Shown in pieces: positions 41,020-49,963 of a DNA stretch of 64,000 bases; positions within the stretch are counted from its first letter, which is position 1; the number at the start of each line of letters is the position of its first letter. Source of the DNA: Nocardia amikacinitolerans NBRC 108937. Lineage in GTDB: Bacteria; Actinomycetota; Actinomycetes; Mycobacteriales; Mycobacteriaceae. The notes beneath the pieces are model-generated. The model was not told the DNA's origin and searched no databases. It saw only the letters and a list, made by a program, of their open reading frames with translations. Made by a program: the position numbers and the translations under genes. The stretch lies in NCBI RefSeq assembly GCF_001612615.1, contig NZ_BDAU01000042.1:1-64000 (forward strand). Reading direction: 5' to 3'.

Positions 41020-42251
41020 TGGTGGCTCCCGGCGAGGTCGTAGGCGAGTGCGGTCAGCCACGCGATGCCGCTGGCGAGGTGACCGGTGGCGGCGTATCCG
41101 GTGTGGCGGCCGTTGATGTCGGCGTAGCGAAGCCACACACCGGGATTGGTCAGGTCGGCGTTGTCGGCCATCAGCTGCCCCCAGGCACTGGAGAGTTGCC
41201 CGGCCAGTTTCGGCAGCTGCCCGACCGGGTCGGAGGCCACGATCGCGGTGATCTGCCCCCACCGCGCTGAGGCGGCTGCGGTCTGGTCGGGGCCGGGTGG
41301 CGGGGTGCGGGGGTCGGAGGCATCGGTGAGGCGCTCGGCCAGACTCGCCGCGGGCGCGTAATCGACGATTCCGGGCCCGATCCGGAAGTCGTTGTTCACC
41401 ACGGTCGTCCACGCGTCCCCGAGCGCTCCCGACAACAGGGCCTGGATCGAACCGAGCGCGGCCAGCGGATCCCGCAGATCGGCCTGGGCCGCGAGCTGGG
41501 CGGCCATCCGCAGCAGGGCGGCGCGTTCGGGTGCGGAGCAGCTGAGGTCGCCTTCGACGCAGACATCGGCCACCCGGCCGGTCAGCGCCCCGTAGTCGAC
41601 ACCCGAACTGGTGGCGATCCCGCCGCCGGAGGCCGGGGCGGTGGTGATCGCCACCCCCGATACCGCCGCCCCGGACGTGCCCGGGGCCGGGTCGGGGGTG
41701 AGTTGGCCGGGGCGGCCGGGGATCACCGGTGAGCCCGGGGCGCGGTCGGGATCGGAGTAGAGGGCGATACCGGCCACCCGCTCGGGCGGGACGGGTCCCT
41801 CGCCCGCGCCGACCGCGCGCGCGAATTCCGAGACCACCTGCGCGCCTTGGGAGAACCCGACCACCGCCAGCGCCGTGGCCGGGCAGTCGGAAGCGACCCT
41901 GTCCGCGGTCGCGGTCAGCGCGGCCAAGCCCTCGCCCACCGAGGCCGCGTACGGGGCCGTGCCGCCACCGGTGCCTACCGCGCCTCCGAATGCCGCCGAG
42001 TACGGAATGTAGGTGCGCTGCACCAGATTCGGCACCGCCGCGACCACCGGGCCGAGTATCGCGCCCAGCATTCCGGTGTCGGCGGTCTCGGACGCGGCCG
42101 GGGAGGACTCGCCGGTGCCCTGCACCCCGAGGACCCACAACACCGGGCAGCCCGGCTCGGCTGGTGGTTGCGCCGACCCCGTGCCGGGCGCGCAGAGCGC
42201 GCTCGTGCAGGCCGCCAGGACAGTGGTGGTGAGGATGCGCAGACCGGTCAC
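41016..42251 (-). CDS. Secreted cutinase-family serine hydrolase
   Basis: A 411-residue protein from GTG 42251, overlapping the previous stop. A signal peptide (ILTTTVLAACTSALCAPGTGSA) is followed by the cutinase domain: CPVLWVLGVQGTGESS, ALAVVGFSQGAQVV with the intact nucleophile Ser near residue 133, and DVCVEGDLSCS with the acid. A later His is less clear. A long helical C-terminal part (residues about 250-411) parallels that of the serine-less cutinase-like protein at 29294-30736. It could hydrolyse mycolate or other envelope esters at the transfer site. Confidence 0.85.
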   Translation of the reverse strand: MTGLRILTTTVLAACTSALCAPGTGSAQPPAEPGCPVLWVLGVQGTGESSPAASETADTGMLGAILGPVVAAVPNLVQRTYIPYSAAFGGAVGTGGGTAPYAASVGEGLAALTATADRVASDCPATALAVVGFSQGAQVVSEFARAVGAGEGPVPPERVAGIALYSDPDRAPGSPVIPGRPGQLTPDPAPGTSGAAVSGVAITTAPASGGGIATSSGVDYGALTGRVADVCVEGDLSCSAPERAALLRMAAQLAAQADLRDPLAALGSIQALLSGALGDAWTTVVNNDFRIGPGIVDYAPAASLAERLTDASDPRTPPPGPDQTAAASARWGQITAIVASDPVGQLPKLAGQLSSAWGQLMADNADLTNPGVWLRYADINGRHTGYAATGHLASGIAWLTALAYDLAGSHQ

Positions 42252-43159
42252 GGCTGGCCCACCCCCACCCCGGCCCCGAATCCAGCGCCCACGGTGCCAC
42301 CGGCGAGCGCGCCGACCACGGCGGCTGGGACACCGGCGACCAGCGCGCCCGCGACCGCACCGGCCGCCGCACCGAGCGCGGTTCCGGCGACACCGGAGGT
42401 GATCGTGCCGATGACCGGCACCGGGACCACCGTGCCCAGTGCGGCACCGGCGATACCGCCGATAGTGCCCCCGGCCAGCCCGCCCGCGACCGCGCCCGCT
42501 GCCGCCGCTGGGGCACCCGCCAGCGCGCCTCCGATCGCGCCACCGGCCCCGGCCCCGGCGATCGTGGAACCGGCCACCCGGTCCGAACGCCCCGCCGGGA
42601 TCCCGACCGAGTCCAGGAACGTCGCCGCTTGGGCCTCGGCGTCGGCGGCGACGTCGTTGATGGTGTCGCGGACCTCCGGCGGCACCCAGTCCGGCGAGGG
42701 TGTCTGCCATTGGCCGATCCGGATCGTGTTCGGCGGCGCCTCGATCGGCGCGACCGGCGGCACCGGTTCCGGCGAGTGCAATTCGATCACTTGGATCGGG
42801 GGCGCGGGCGCAGGTGGGGGTGCCGGGCGCGGGGCCGGACCGTTGCGGACCTCAGGGGGCTGCTGCAGATACACAGGGGGCTCGGGCGGCGGTAGGTCCG
42901 GTGGCGGGGGCGGGGTGGGAGCGGCGGTTCCGGGCTGCGCCGGGGCGGTGACTCCAGGCTGGTCCGCGATCGGATCCCGCGTCACCGCACCGACTTCGGG
43001 CGTGGTGATCATCATCACCACCGGCACGACACCGGTAGCCAACATGCGGCCACCCCACAGCAGCCTCCCGCCGCACACCCGGCGGGGATGGCGGGTGTCT
43101 GGGCCGCAACCTCGCCCCGAAAGTGGGGCGGTCCGGGGTGGTTTCACGTTTTCGGGCAT
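42248..43159 (-). CDS. Proline-rich protein with glycine-zipper membrane domain
   Basis: A 303-residue protein from ATG 43159 (MPENVKPPRTAPL). One hydrophobic N-terminal segment (LATGVVPVVMMITTPEVGAV) is followed by a proline-rich stretch of about 80 residues. The helix PEVRDTINDVAADAEAQAATFL comes next, and then about 110 residues of Gly/Ala-rich repeats of the type GAIGGALAGAPAAAAGAVAGG, a glycine-zipper pattern. Such domains pack in membranes or form pores. It is coupled to the cutinase gene by a GTGA overlap. It may help to span the mycomembrane. Confidence 0.7.
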   Translation of the reverse strand: MPENVKPPRTAPLSGRGCGPDTRHPRRVCGGRLLWGGRMLATGVVPVVMMITTPEVGAVTRDPIADQPGVTAPAQPGTAAPTPPPPPDLPPPEPPVYLQQPPEVRNGPAPRPAPPPAPAPPIQVIELHSPEPVPPVAPIEAPPNTIRIGQWQTPSPDWVPPEVRDTINDVAADAEAQAATFLDSVGIPAGRSDRVAGSTIAGAGAGGAIGGALAGAPAAAAGAVAGGLAGGTIGGIAGAALGTVVPVPVIGTITSGVAGTALGAAAGAVAGALVAGVPAAVVGALAGGTVGAGFGAGVGVGQP

Positions 43160-43313
43160 GACGAATAACCCTTCGATCGAAGGAGAAAGGGTGGGAGAGA
43201 ATGAGTCGGGAAATGCGCGGAAATTGCGCGAGGAATGCTGGGGTCCCCGGCTTCCCAACCTCGGCCGGGGACCCGTGACCGTATTCCTCATCCAAGAGGA
43301 ATGGTGTGAGCGG

Positions 43314-43421
43314 TCAGAGGAAGGGCAGGATCAGGCCCAGTCCCTGTGAGGCGATGCTCAGCACGGTCGAGACCAGCGAGGCCCCGGCGTCGAGTAGGAA
43401 CAGAATGTTGTAGATATCCAC
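43314..43421 (-). CDS. 35-residue hydrophobic membrane peptide
   Basis: GTG 43421, preceded by GAAAGG, opens a 35-codon frame: VDIYNILFLLDAGASLVSTV then LSIASQGLGLILPFL and a stop. It is almost wholly hydrophobic with one acidic residue near each end of the first helix. It is the first gene of the minus block, 154 bases ahead of the glycine-zipper gene and just downstream of the operator-like repeats. The codon pattern and ribosome site support a real gene. A pilin-like or channel-regulating peptide is possible. Confidence 0.6.
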   Translation of the reverse strand: MDIYNILFLLDAGASLVSTVLSIASQGLGLILPFL

Positions 43422-43485
43422 GGGTTTGCCTTTCGGAGCAGGTGCGATTGCTCCACCATCACAGCCCCGAAAACCCCTGCCGCGC

Positions 43486-43585
43486 TACCCCTTCGAGGGG
43501 TAAGGATTGTGCTACCACTTTCCTTACCCCTCCGAATCAGTGCGGTGGCCTGCGCCTCTGCGTGGAAGGGGTAAAGAAAGTGCTA
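43486..43585. promoter_or_regulatory. Cluster of 18-bp operator-like repeats
   Basis: Copies of GGGGTAAGGAAAGTGCTA-like sequence occur at 43497-43514 (plus), 43513-43530 (minus, overlapping the first by two bases) and 43568-43585 (plus). A fourth partial copy at 43486-43491 creates the palindrome TACCCCTTCGAGGGGTA. They lie between the divergent 35-residue peptide gene and the MmyB-type regulator. They are probably operators for one of the two adjacent regulators. Confidence 0.75.
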
Positions 43586-43809
43586 GTCGAGAAAGTCGCC
43601 GGGTGCGTGTCCCGCTCCGGTATGCGACCGCAGCGAATACTCCGCTTCGCCACCCGAATGCCTTCGGCTATTCGTCGGCTAGCTCACGGAGAATGATATT
43701 TGCCGGGATGTTCTTTCTCTGGTAAGAACGAATCAGCTTGGGGGAGCCAACCTTTCACCGTACCGCACGGGGAAGGCGAAGCGGAATACCGTAGTAGGAG
43801 GGGCTTTGG

Positions 43810-44640
43810 ATGAACCCGACGACACACCCGGCTCGCCGTCCACGACGACGCCGCCAGGACCGCGCCGGGCACGAGATACCCGAGCTGGGATGCTGGGCGC
43901 GCCGAATCCGTGAGAGCCGCAAGCTTTCTCGCCAGCGCGCCGCCGCCCACCTTCACATCAGCAAGGACCTGCTCAAGATGATCGAGCGCGGCGACGCCGG
44001 ATGCTCGCCGACGGTTCTGAACAACCTCGTCGCCACCTACGACCTCGATCGCGCGCAGGAACGCTACACCCGCGACCTCGCCCGCCCGCCGGTCCCGCTG
44101 CCGCCGCTCGAGGAGCTGCGCGCCCGCACCGTCACCGTCGATCGTCGGGCGAAACTGGCTCGCCTGGACGACCGCAAGATCGCCGCCGCCTACATCGATC
44201 CCGTATGGAACCTCGTCCTCACCAACCAGCGCTTCCGCGCGGCCCTGCCCGGCGTCGAGCAGTTCGGCGACAACCTCTGCTTGTGGTTCTTCCACCCCGG
44301 CTCCACGACCCTGACCGCCGAACACCTCGTCATCGACCACCACAGCGCCGCCGCCTACCTGGTCGCGACCTTGCGCGGTGCGCTCGGGCGCCATCGCGAG
44401 ACCCCGCACGCCCGCACCCTCTTCCAAGACCTGCGCGGTTCCGCCCTGTTCAGCCAGCTGTGGGACACCAGCATCGCCCTCGCCTACGGCCGCCGCCCCG
44501 ACGACCCCATCCACCTGCGCGACCCCACCACCGGCGAGCCCTACTCCGCACGCATCCACCTCGGCGACGCACCAGGCTCACCCGACGCCCGATTCTGCCT
44601 GTGCTACCGACAGCCCTACAGCGGGCGTCAATCGCCCTGA
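43810..44640 (+). CDS. XRE-family regulator with MmyB-like ligand domain
   Basis: A 276-residue protein from ATG 43810. The basic N terminus is followed by a lambda-Cro-type helix-turn-helix (LSRQRAAAHLHISKDLLKMIERG) at about residues 36-65. An MmyB-like domain follows with AAYIDPVWNLVLTNQRFRAALPG and LVATLRGALGRHRETPHARTL, as in actinomycete regulators that sense small molecules. It faces away from the minus block across the operator cluster, and likely represses or activates it and itself. A paralogue follows 186 bases downstream. Confidence 0.85.
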   Translation: MNPTTHPARRPRRRRQDRAGHEIPELGCWARRIRESRKLSRQRAAAHLHISKDLLKMIERGDAGCSPTVLNNLVATYDLDRAQERYTRDLARPPVPLPPLEELRARTVTVDRRAKLARLDDRKIAAAYIDPVWNLVLTNQRFRAALPGVEQFGDNLCLWFFHPGSTTLTAEHLVIDHHSAAAYLVATLRGALGRHRETPHARTLFQDLRGSALFSQLWDTSIALAYGRRPDDPIHLRDPTTGEPYSARIHLGDAPGSPDARFCLCYRQPYSGRQSP

Positions 44641-44711
44641 CCCACCCGCAAAGCCGCCCCCATCGGGGCCGCCCCGAACCCCCAACCCGCACCACCGACA
44701 AGGAGTCCTCG

Positions 44712-44825
44712 ATGACAAGCAGTCCCCCCGAACACACCCACCACCGCTACGTCGAACCAGCGGCCCGTCGTTCACACACTGGGCAGATCGCACACGCGCT
44801 ACCACCACATAGACAGGACGGGTGA
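44712..44825 (+). CDS. 37-residue peptide ahead of the second MmyB regulator
   Basis: ATG 44712 follows AAGGAGTCCTCG at good spacing and opens 37 codons: MTSSPPEHTHHRYVEPAARR then SHTGQIAHALPPHRQDG. The stop is two bases before the next start. It is basic and His/Pro-rich with no membrane segment. The coupling to the regulator suggests a leader peptide or a small partner such as an antagonist. Evidence is ribosome site and spacing only. Confidence 0.45.
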   Translation: MTSSPPEHTHHRYVEPAARRSHTGQIAHALPPHRQDG

Positions 44826-44826
44826 G

Positions 44827-45600
44827 ATGCAGGAAGCTCCCATCCTGGACGAAATGCCCGACTTCCACGACACGCTGGAATTCCTGCGCCTGCGCGATCG
44901 CCGCTCCCGCTCAGACGTCGCCAGATCCGCCCACATCAGCACATCCCACCTAGACAAGATCATCGCAAATCGAACCATCCCCGGCCCCAATGCCTTCGCC
45001 AAACTGACCGACGCCTTCGACCTCGAACCCGCCCAGCGACAACACCTCTACGAACTGTGGCAACCCTCCCGCGCCCTGCCCCACGCCGAGGAGTTACGCC
45101 AGCGCCTCACCATCGCGGGCGTTCAAACCTACCTCGACGACCTCAACACCCGCGATGTCCTCGCCGTCTGCGTCGATCCCCTCCGGACCGTGCTGCACGG
45201 CAACCGAATCTTCCACCGCACGGTGCCCGGCCTCGCCGAGGCCGACAACAACTTCGGTTTGTGGATGTTCTCTCCCGCCGCCCGCGACAATGTCGTCAAC
45301 TGGGAGAGCGAGATCCGCTACACCGTCGCAATCCTGCGCGGCACGCTCGGGCGATACCGTGATCACCCCCGAGCGCAATCGCTGTTCCGGAAACTGCGAG
45401 CCACCCCCGAATTCCCCCGCCTCTGGGACACAAGCCCCATGCAGGTCGCCTACGGATGCCACCGCCTGGCCCCCATCAACCTGCACGCGCCCTGGACCAA
45501 CCAACCCCGCTCGCTGAGCCTCGCGATCAGCGAATACGGAGAATCCCCCGACGTTCTTATCGCCTACGGAGTCTTCGACACCCACGCTATCGCCTGCTGA
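44827..45600 (+). CDS. Second XRE-type regulator with MmyB-like domain
   Basis: A 257-residue paralogue of the regulator at 43810: a helix-turn-helix (RSRSDVARSAHISTSHLDKIIANR) at residues 30-53, then VLAVCVDPLRTVLHGNRIFHRTVPG and VAILRGTLGRYRDHPRAQSLF. Both regulators lie in one direction and may form an operon with the 37-residue peptide. Start ATG 44827. The pair may bind the same operators as homo- or heterodimers. Confidence 0.82.
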   Translation: MQEAPILDEMPDFHDTLEFLRLRDRRSRSDVARSAHISTSHLDKIIANRTIPGPNAFAKLTDAFDLEPAQRQHLYELWQPSRALPHAEELRQRLTIAGVQTYLDDLNTRDVLAVCVDPLRTVLHGNRIFHRTVPGLAEADNNFGLWMFSPAARDNVVNWESEIRYTVAILRGTLGRYRDHPRAQSLFRKLRATPEFPRLWDTSPMQVAYGCHRLAPINLHAPWTNQPRSLSLAISEYGESPDVLIAYGVFDTHAIAC

Positions 45601-45756
45601 GAACACCTCGGAACACGAGCAAGAACCGGGCAGTCGCGATGAGACCTGTGGAGTACGCATCCGAACGGTCTCACCGCGCTATAGCCTCGGCCAACGATGA
45701 TGTTGATTCAGCTTGAGGCTTCCCAAAAAACATCGGAATGGGTTGGGCCGCAGTCG

Positions 45757-45795
45757 GGTACCGTTAGGCACACCGTGTGCATTTCCCAGGTCAGG
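45757..45795 (+). promoter_or_regulatory. Promoter box shared by the two HTH-TPR genes (right-facing copy)
   Basis: Begins GGTACCGTTAGGCACACC and ends ATTTCCCAGGTCAGG, 22 bases before the ATG at 45817. Nearly the same sequence precedes the paralogue at 49941. It contains two ACCGT half-sites, probably an autoregulatory operator. Confidence 0.75.
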
Positions 45796-45816
45796 AGCTG
45801 ACAAGCAGGGGGCGCG

Positions 45817-47145
45817 ATGATACGAGGGCGGAGATGGACCGGCTTCGAAGCGGTCGCGCTTCAGGAGGCGATGCGTAAGTCGATACGGGAGTTCGCTGCC
45901 CTGCTGGGTGTCGAGACGACGACGGTCAACAATTGGCGCTCGCGGTTGAGCGCGGTGAAACCCAGGTCCGAGACGCAAGCGATCCTGGACACGACCTACG
46001 CACAACATGCGACACCGGAGGACAGAGCACGGTTCGATCAGATCGTTGCCGAAGGCGAGACTGCGTGGAGAAGCCGGCATCTCGCGTCCTCGCGCGAAGC
46101 CACCGCATCAACGGAGACCGCCAGCCCCGCCCCTCCCATCAGCAGCTCCTTGCCTGTGAAGAGCGATCAGGGGGTCGTCGCGGCAGCGTTCGATTTCGGC
46201 GTGGCTTCGTCACTGATGCGATCGCGAGCGGCTTCGGAGAGATCCCTTGGTAGTTTTGCCGCTGTTACCGACCTCTTGGCGGGTCAGCGTCAGAGCATCG
46301 CACCCGACGCGCTGATCGGCCCGATAGAAGCTCATCGAGACGCCGTCGCCGCCCTCTTTCGTGCTGCAACCGATGACCGCATCAAGCAGCAGGCCGGGGC
46401 GCTACTGGGCATGACATCCGTTGTGGCGAGCCGGGTGTGGAGTGCCATCGGTGACCGGTCGATGGCACTCACACATTGCGCGTTCGCCCGGAAACTCGCC
46501 GACCAGCTCCAAGACAAGACGATGGGCGGGATCGCGCGAATATTCGAGAGCAACCTTCGATCCGATGCTGCAACGTTGATCGGCTCCGATGGCGATGTCG
46601 TCATCGGGCTACGGATACTGAAGGAGGCCGCCGACCTCGCTGACCATCTGCCGCCTGCGGCGCGAGCACGAATCGGCGCCGAGCAAGCGCAAGCCTACGC
46701 AGTGCTGGAACTGCGAGACGAATGTGAGGAAGCGCTTTCCCGCTCGCAACGCGCCGCCGAGGACATCGATGAGAATGACCGTGCCGGACTATTCAGTGAC
46801 TGGAACACCACGCGCATTCAGGTCTACGTCGGCACGTGCCAACTCCTCCTCGGCCAACCGAAACGAGCGATTGCCGCGCTCAACGAAGCGTTGAACACCC
46901 CCGAAGTCGACAGCCCCAACGTCGCCCTCGCCGCCCGCGTGGACCTCGCCAGCGCCTACTGTCTGTCAGGGGAGCTGGAAGAAGGTTGCAGAGTCCTCGG
47001 CGAGACCTACGACGCGCTGGCGACCATGGGCAATCATCGCGGAATCGAACGTGCACAACGCGCCATCGAAAGGATGGATCCCTGGCGAAATGAAAGGCCG
47101 GTCCTCGCGTTGAGGGAGCGGGTCGACAGTATTACCGGCTACTGA
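45817..47145 (+). CDS. HTH-TPR regulator, copy 1
   Basis: A 442-residue protein. Residues 1-90 contain a helix-turn-helix (SIREFAALLGVETTTVNNWRS) and DTTYAQHATPEDRARFDQIV. This region is about 86 % identical by eye to copy 2 at 48556-49941. The rest is helical, with TPR-like pairs (HCAFARKLADQLQDKTMGGI, RAIAALNEALNTPEV, YCLSGELEEGCRVL) that differ from copy 2. TPR regulators often sense peptides or small molecules. It ends seven bases inside the converging HAD gene. Confidence 0.82.
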   Translation: MIRGRRWTGFEAVALQEAMRKSIREFAALLGVETTTVNNWRSRLSAVKPRSETQAILDTTYAQHATPEDRARFDQIVAEGETAWRSRHLASSREATASTETASPAPPISSSLPVKSDQGVVAAAFDFGVASSLMRSRAASERSLGSFAAVTDLLAGQRQSIAPDALIGPIEAHRDAVAALFRAATDDRIKQQAGALLGMTSVVASRVWSAIGDRSMALTHCAFARKLADQLQDKTMGGIARIFESNLRSDAATLIGSDGDVVIGLRILKEAADLADHLPPAARARIGAEQAQAYAVLELRDECEEALSRSQRAAEDIDENDRAGLFSDWNTTRIQVYVGTCQLLLGQPKRAIAALNEALNTPEVDSPNVALAARVDLASAYCLSGELEEGCRVLGETYDALATMGNHRGIERAQRAIERMDPWRNERPVLALRERVDSITGY

Positions 47146-47882
47146 TCGATCCCGACAGCCGACTGGATCGCCTGCGCCGAACGGATCGCTTGCAACACTG
47201 TGTCCGGGTCCAACTCGTTGACGATCGCATCCGGCGAATGCTCTGACAACTCTTCCGGTGTCAGTCTGTGAGCTACGGCAACAACCCCGAATCCAGCATG
47301 CCGAGCTGTAGCGATATCGTTCGGCGCGTCGCCGATGATGATGGTTCGTGCGGGATCGCACGGGTGTCCGTACTTTGCTTGAAACCGGTCCACGACGAAC
47401 GCGGGCAGATCGAACCGCTCCCGCGCATCGGAGCCGAAAGCGCCGATATCCAGGTCCAGATGTGAGTCCAGGCCCGTAACCGAAAGTTTGAATTCAGCCG
47501 AAACCCGCAAGTTTCCCGTAAGCGCGGTCTGAACATACCCATGTTCTGCCAAGGCGGTGATTGTGTCAGCAGCACCCGGATACGCGGCCTGGTCGCGGGC
47601 AAGTTCCGCCGCACCGTTCGACATTACATCCATCAGTACGTCGGCGTACCGACTGAATCCCTCTTCAGCCGCTTCGCTGGTGACTCCAGAGGCGATGGCC
47701 GTATCAACGACAATGGACTCGTCTGTGTAGCCGTGCACACGCGCAGCGGGGAAAACGACCGCAGACTCCTCGATGTGATACGTGCGAGCCACAGCTCGCC
47801 GTAGCCAACGCAAGTCCGCAGGGATCAGCGTGCCGTCAACATCCCAAACAACGAGTCCCGCGTATGTCTCAGCCATATTCAC
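47139..47882 (-). CDS. HAD-family phosphatase
   Basis: A 247-residue haloacid-dehalogenase-type hydrolase resembling phosphoglycolate phosphatase. Motif I is VWDVDGTLIP, motif II TALTGNLRV (Thr), the motif III lysine is probably in RFQAKYGHP, and motif IV is IIIGDAPNDIATA. A helical cap lies between motifs I and II. Start GTG 47882 or ATG 47876. It overlaps the end of HTH-TPR copy 1 on the other strand. Together with the flavoprotein gene it is enclosed by the two HTH-TPR genes. The substrate is unknown. Confidence 0.87.
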   Translation of the reverse strand: MNMAETYAGLVVWDVDGTLIPADLRWLRRAVARTYHIEESAVVFPAARVHGYTDESIVVDTAIASGVTSEAAEEGFSRYADVLMDVMSNGAAELARDQAAYPGAADTITALAEHGYVQTALTGNLRVSAEFKLSVTGLDSHLDLDIGAFGSDARERFDLPAFVVDRFQAKYGHPCDPARTIIIGDAPNDIATARHAGFGVVAVAHRLTPEELSEHSPDAIVNELDPDTVLQAIRSAQAIQSAVGIDQ

Positions 47883-48013
47883 CGATTCTTTCAGATGGTG
47901 CCCTGCTCCGCACCGCGCAGATCAGAGCCCTGGAGGTAGGTGGCCTAGGTGGTCCGGATGCGTGCCAGATGGAGTCCGTCAAACTGGGCCGGTCGCCGAA
48001 CGTGTTGTCGGTC

Positions 48014-48517
48014 CTAACTGAGAGCCTTCAGTGCCGCCGTCCACGGCAGCGGGCCGGTGTCGGCATCGTCACTGATTCGCACAAATCGCACGCCCCACTC
48101 CGTGAGGCGGGCCCGTGCCTCACGTACGGCCGGGAAGTTCATCTGCTCCTGCTTCGAGTGCGGGATCGCCACCACCGGCAGCCCAGCGCCGACTGCCTCT
48201 ACCAACAGCGCAAGCGGCAGAGTGTCACCTATGCCGGTTGCCCATTTCGCCATCGAGCTAGAGGTCAACGGTGCTGCGATGATGGCATCGGCTGGCGGCA
48301 GCAGGTCATCGGTTCCGGGTTCCTTGAACTCCGAGCGCACCGGATATCCGGTCTGCGCCGCCAACGCCTCGGTATCGATGAACCGGGCGCCGTTGGGCGA
48401 GGCGACGACGCAGACGTCCCAGCCGTCAGCCTGCGCTAGCTCCACCAGTTCACCGACCGTGTCTGCCGGTGGCGCACCGGTCACGATCGCATACAGCACC
48501 CGAGTGCGCTCAGTCAT
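48014..48517 (-). CDS. Flavoprotein of the PPC-decarboxylase/UbiX-like fold
   Basis: A 167-residue protein from ATG 48517. It has the flavoprotein pattern: VLYAIVTGAPPADTVGELVE at the N terminus, WDVCVVASPNGARFID, the ADAIIAAPLTSSSMAKWATGIGDT loop that binds FMN, and LPVVAIPHSKQEQM. Members are FMN-dependent decarboxylases or prenyltransferases, or modify peptide C termini. It is 130 bases upstream of the HAD gene on the same strand and may act with it on a small molecule. Confidence 0.8.
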   Translation of the reverse strand: MTERTRVLYAIVTGAPPADTVGELVELAQADGWDVCVVASPNGARFIDTEALAAQTGYPVRSEFKEPGTDDLLPPADAIIAAPLTSSSMAKWATGIGDTLPLALLVEAVGAGLPVVAIPHSKQEQMNFPAVREARARLTEWGVRFVRISDDADTGPLPWTAALKALS

Positions 48518-48555
48518 GAGCCCATCATGGCAGTCTGCTCAGGGTCTGTCCCGAG

Positions 48556-49941
48556 CTAGGCCACCACTACGCCTACGCGCTGAGCAAGCTTGCCCAGATC
48601 ACCAGTCGTGAGGCTGCGCTTGGCTTTGCGCATCATCTGGCCGACCACCTCTTGCACCGTATCGGTGTTCCGGACGTGTTCTGGCGCAATGCTTTCGGCT
48701 CGCAGCAGTGCGTCGATCGAGGTCGCGTAGTCACGACGCGATGCGGCCGCCCGCCCCACCTCGACCCAGTACTGCGCTGCCCGGCCCGGGGTCGGCAACA
48801 TTTGGGGTTTCAGCTTCTGCGCGAGGGCGAGCACAGCGTCCGGATCACGCGCCTCCATGGCCACCGACATTTTCCACAGCGCCACGTTCGAGGAGCCGAA
48901 GGTGGTGTTTCCGATGATTGATGAGCTGTCGGTCTCGATGGGACGGTCCAGCCGTGCGGCGTACTCAGCGGCGTGATCGAGGTGATCGTGTGGATCGCCG
49001 CCGACGGCCGCAGTCGCCAACGATGCCTGCAGGTGCAGCATCCCGACCGTTTGGACATCGTTGGCGGTCTTCGCCTGCGAGCCGACCAAGGCCGCAGTGC
49101 TTTCCGCGCAATCCAAGGCGGCTTTCATCGAGCCGGGGCGAGCCAGCAGCACTTGGCTGCTGACGAACGTTGCAGCGGCGATCCCCGGTCGACTGTCGAT
49201 GGTGCGAGCAGCTTCCTCGGCTGCCCGAGCGGCTGACCATGCCACCGCGAGATGTCCGCGGGCGCGCATCACAACGGAGGTGTCGAAAGCTACTTGCGCC
49301 AATGTGTCCCATGCGGTGCGCTGTTCGGCGGGGCGGCCTTCGCGTGTGTGTCGGTACAGATCGGTGATCAATGGCGCGAGCATCAGTGCAAGAGTGGTGT
49401 ACTCGCCGGCCATATTGAGTCGCGTGACTGCTCTGCTTGCGGCGATGAGAGCGGGGATTGGGCGCAACCCCCCGGCATCGGTGACATTGCCCGCCGCCCA
49501 GAAAGCGGTCTCGATGTCGGCAACCAGGCCAGGGAAGTCGTCTACGTCGGCCGCCAGTGCGTCGATGCCCGGCGACCCTCGACCAGCTGAGCCTTCGAAT
49601 TGTGCCTCGAACCGGCCACGGTCGACGCCGCCATCGGTGTGCGCGGTCATGGCGGGGGTTTGGCGCGCAGACGGCGCGTGGCGGCTCCTCCATGCGGCTT
49701 CGCCTTCTGCCACGATTTGCTCGAAACGTTCCTGGTCTTCCGGGGTTGCGCGTTGCGCGTAGGTCGTGTCCAGGATCTCTTGCGTAACAGGGCGGGGTGT
49801 GACCGCGCTCAGGCCCGAGCGCCAATTGTTGACTGTGGTCGTCTCGACACCCAGCAGTGCGGCGAACTGTCGGATCGACTTACGCATCGCCTCTTGCAGC
49901 GCAGCAGCTTCGAAGCCGGTCCATTCCCGCCCTCGTATCAT
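48556..49941 (-). CDS. HTH-TPR regulator, copy 2
   Basis: A 461-residue paralogue of copy 1, with the same N-terminal HTH (SIRQFAALLGVETTTVNNWRS). The C-terminal helical part shares little with copy 1. It includes WSAARAAEEAARTIDSRPGI, DHAAEYAARLDRPIETDSS and ASRRDYATSIDALLRAESIA, typical TPR pairs. Start ATG 49941, preceded by the shared promoter box. It reads toward the flavoprotein gene, so it may be cotranscribed with flavoprotein and HAD genes. Confidence 0.82.
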   Translation of the reverse strand: MIRGREWTGFEAAALQEAMRKSIRQFAALLGVETTTVNNWRSGLSAVTPRPVTQEILDTTYAQRATPEDQERFEQIVAEGEAAWRSRHAPSARQTPAMTAHTDGGVDRGRFEAQFEGSAGRGSPGIDALAADVDDFPGLVADIETAFWAAGNVTDAGGLRPIPALIAASRAVTRLNMAGEYTTLALMLAPLITDLYRHTREGRPAEQRTAWDTLAQVAFDTSVVMRARGHLAVAWSAARAAEEAARTIDSRPGIAAATFVSSQVLLARPGSMKAALDCAESTAALVGSQAKTANDVQTVGMLHLQASLATAAVGGDPHDHLDHAAEYAARLDRPIETDSSSIIGNTTFGSSNVALWKMSVAMEARDPDAVLALAQKLKPQMLPTPGRAAQYWVEVGRAAASRRDYATSIDALLRAESIAPEHVRNTDTVQEVVGQMMRKAKRSLTTGDLGKLAQRVGVVVA

Positions 49942-49963
49942 CGCCGCCCCCTACTTTCCAGTG

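Noticed and set aside
42252..42543. N-terminal extension of the lipase-like frame through the whole cutinase gene
   Set aside because: The GTG at 41019 overlapping the cutinase stop gives a family-sized protein. The extension is shadow sequence.
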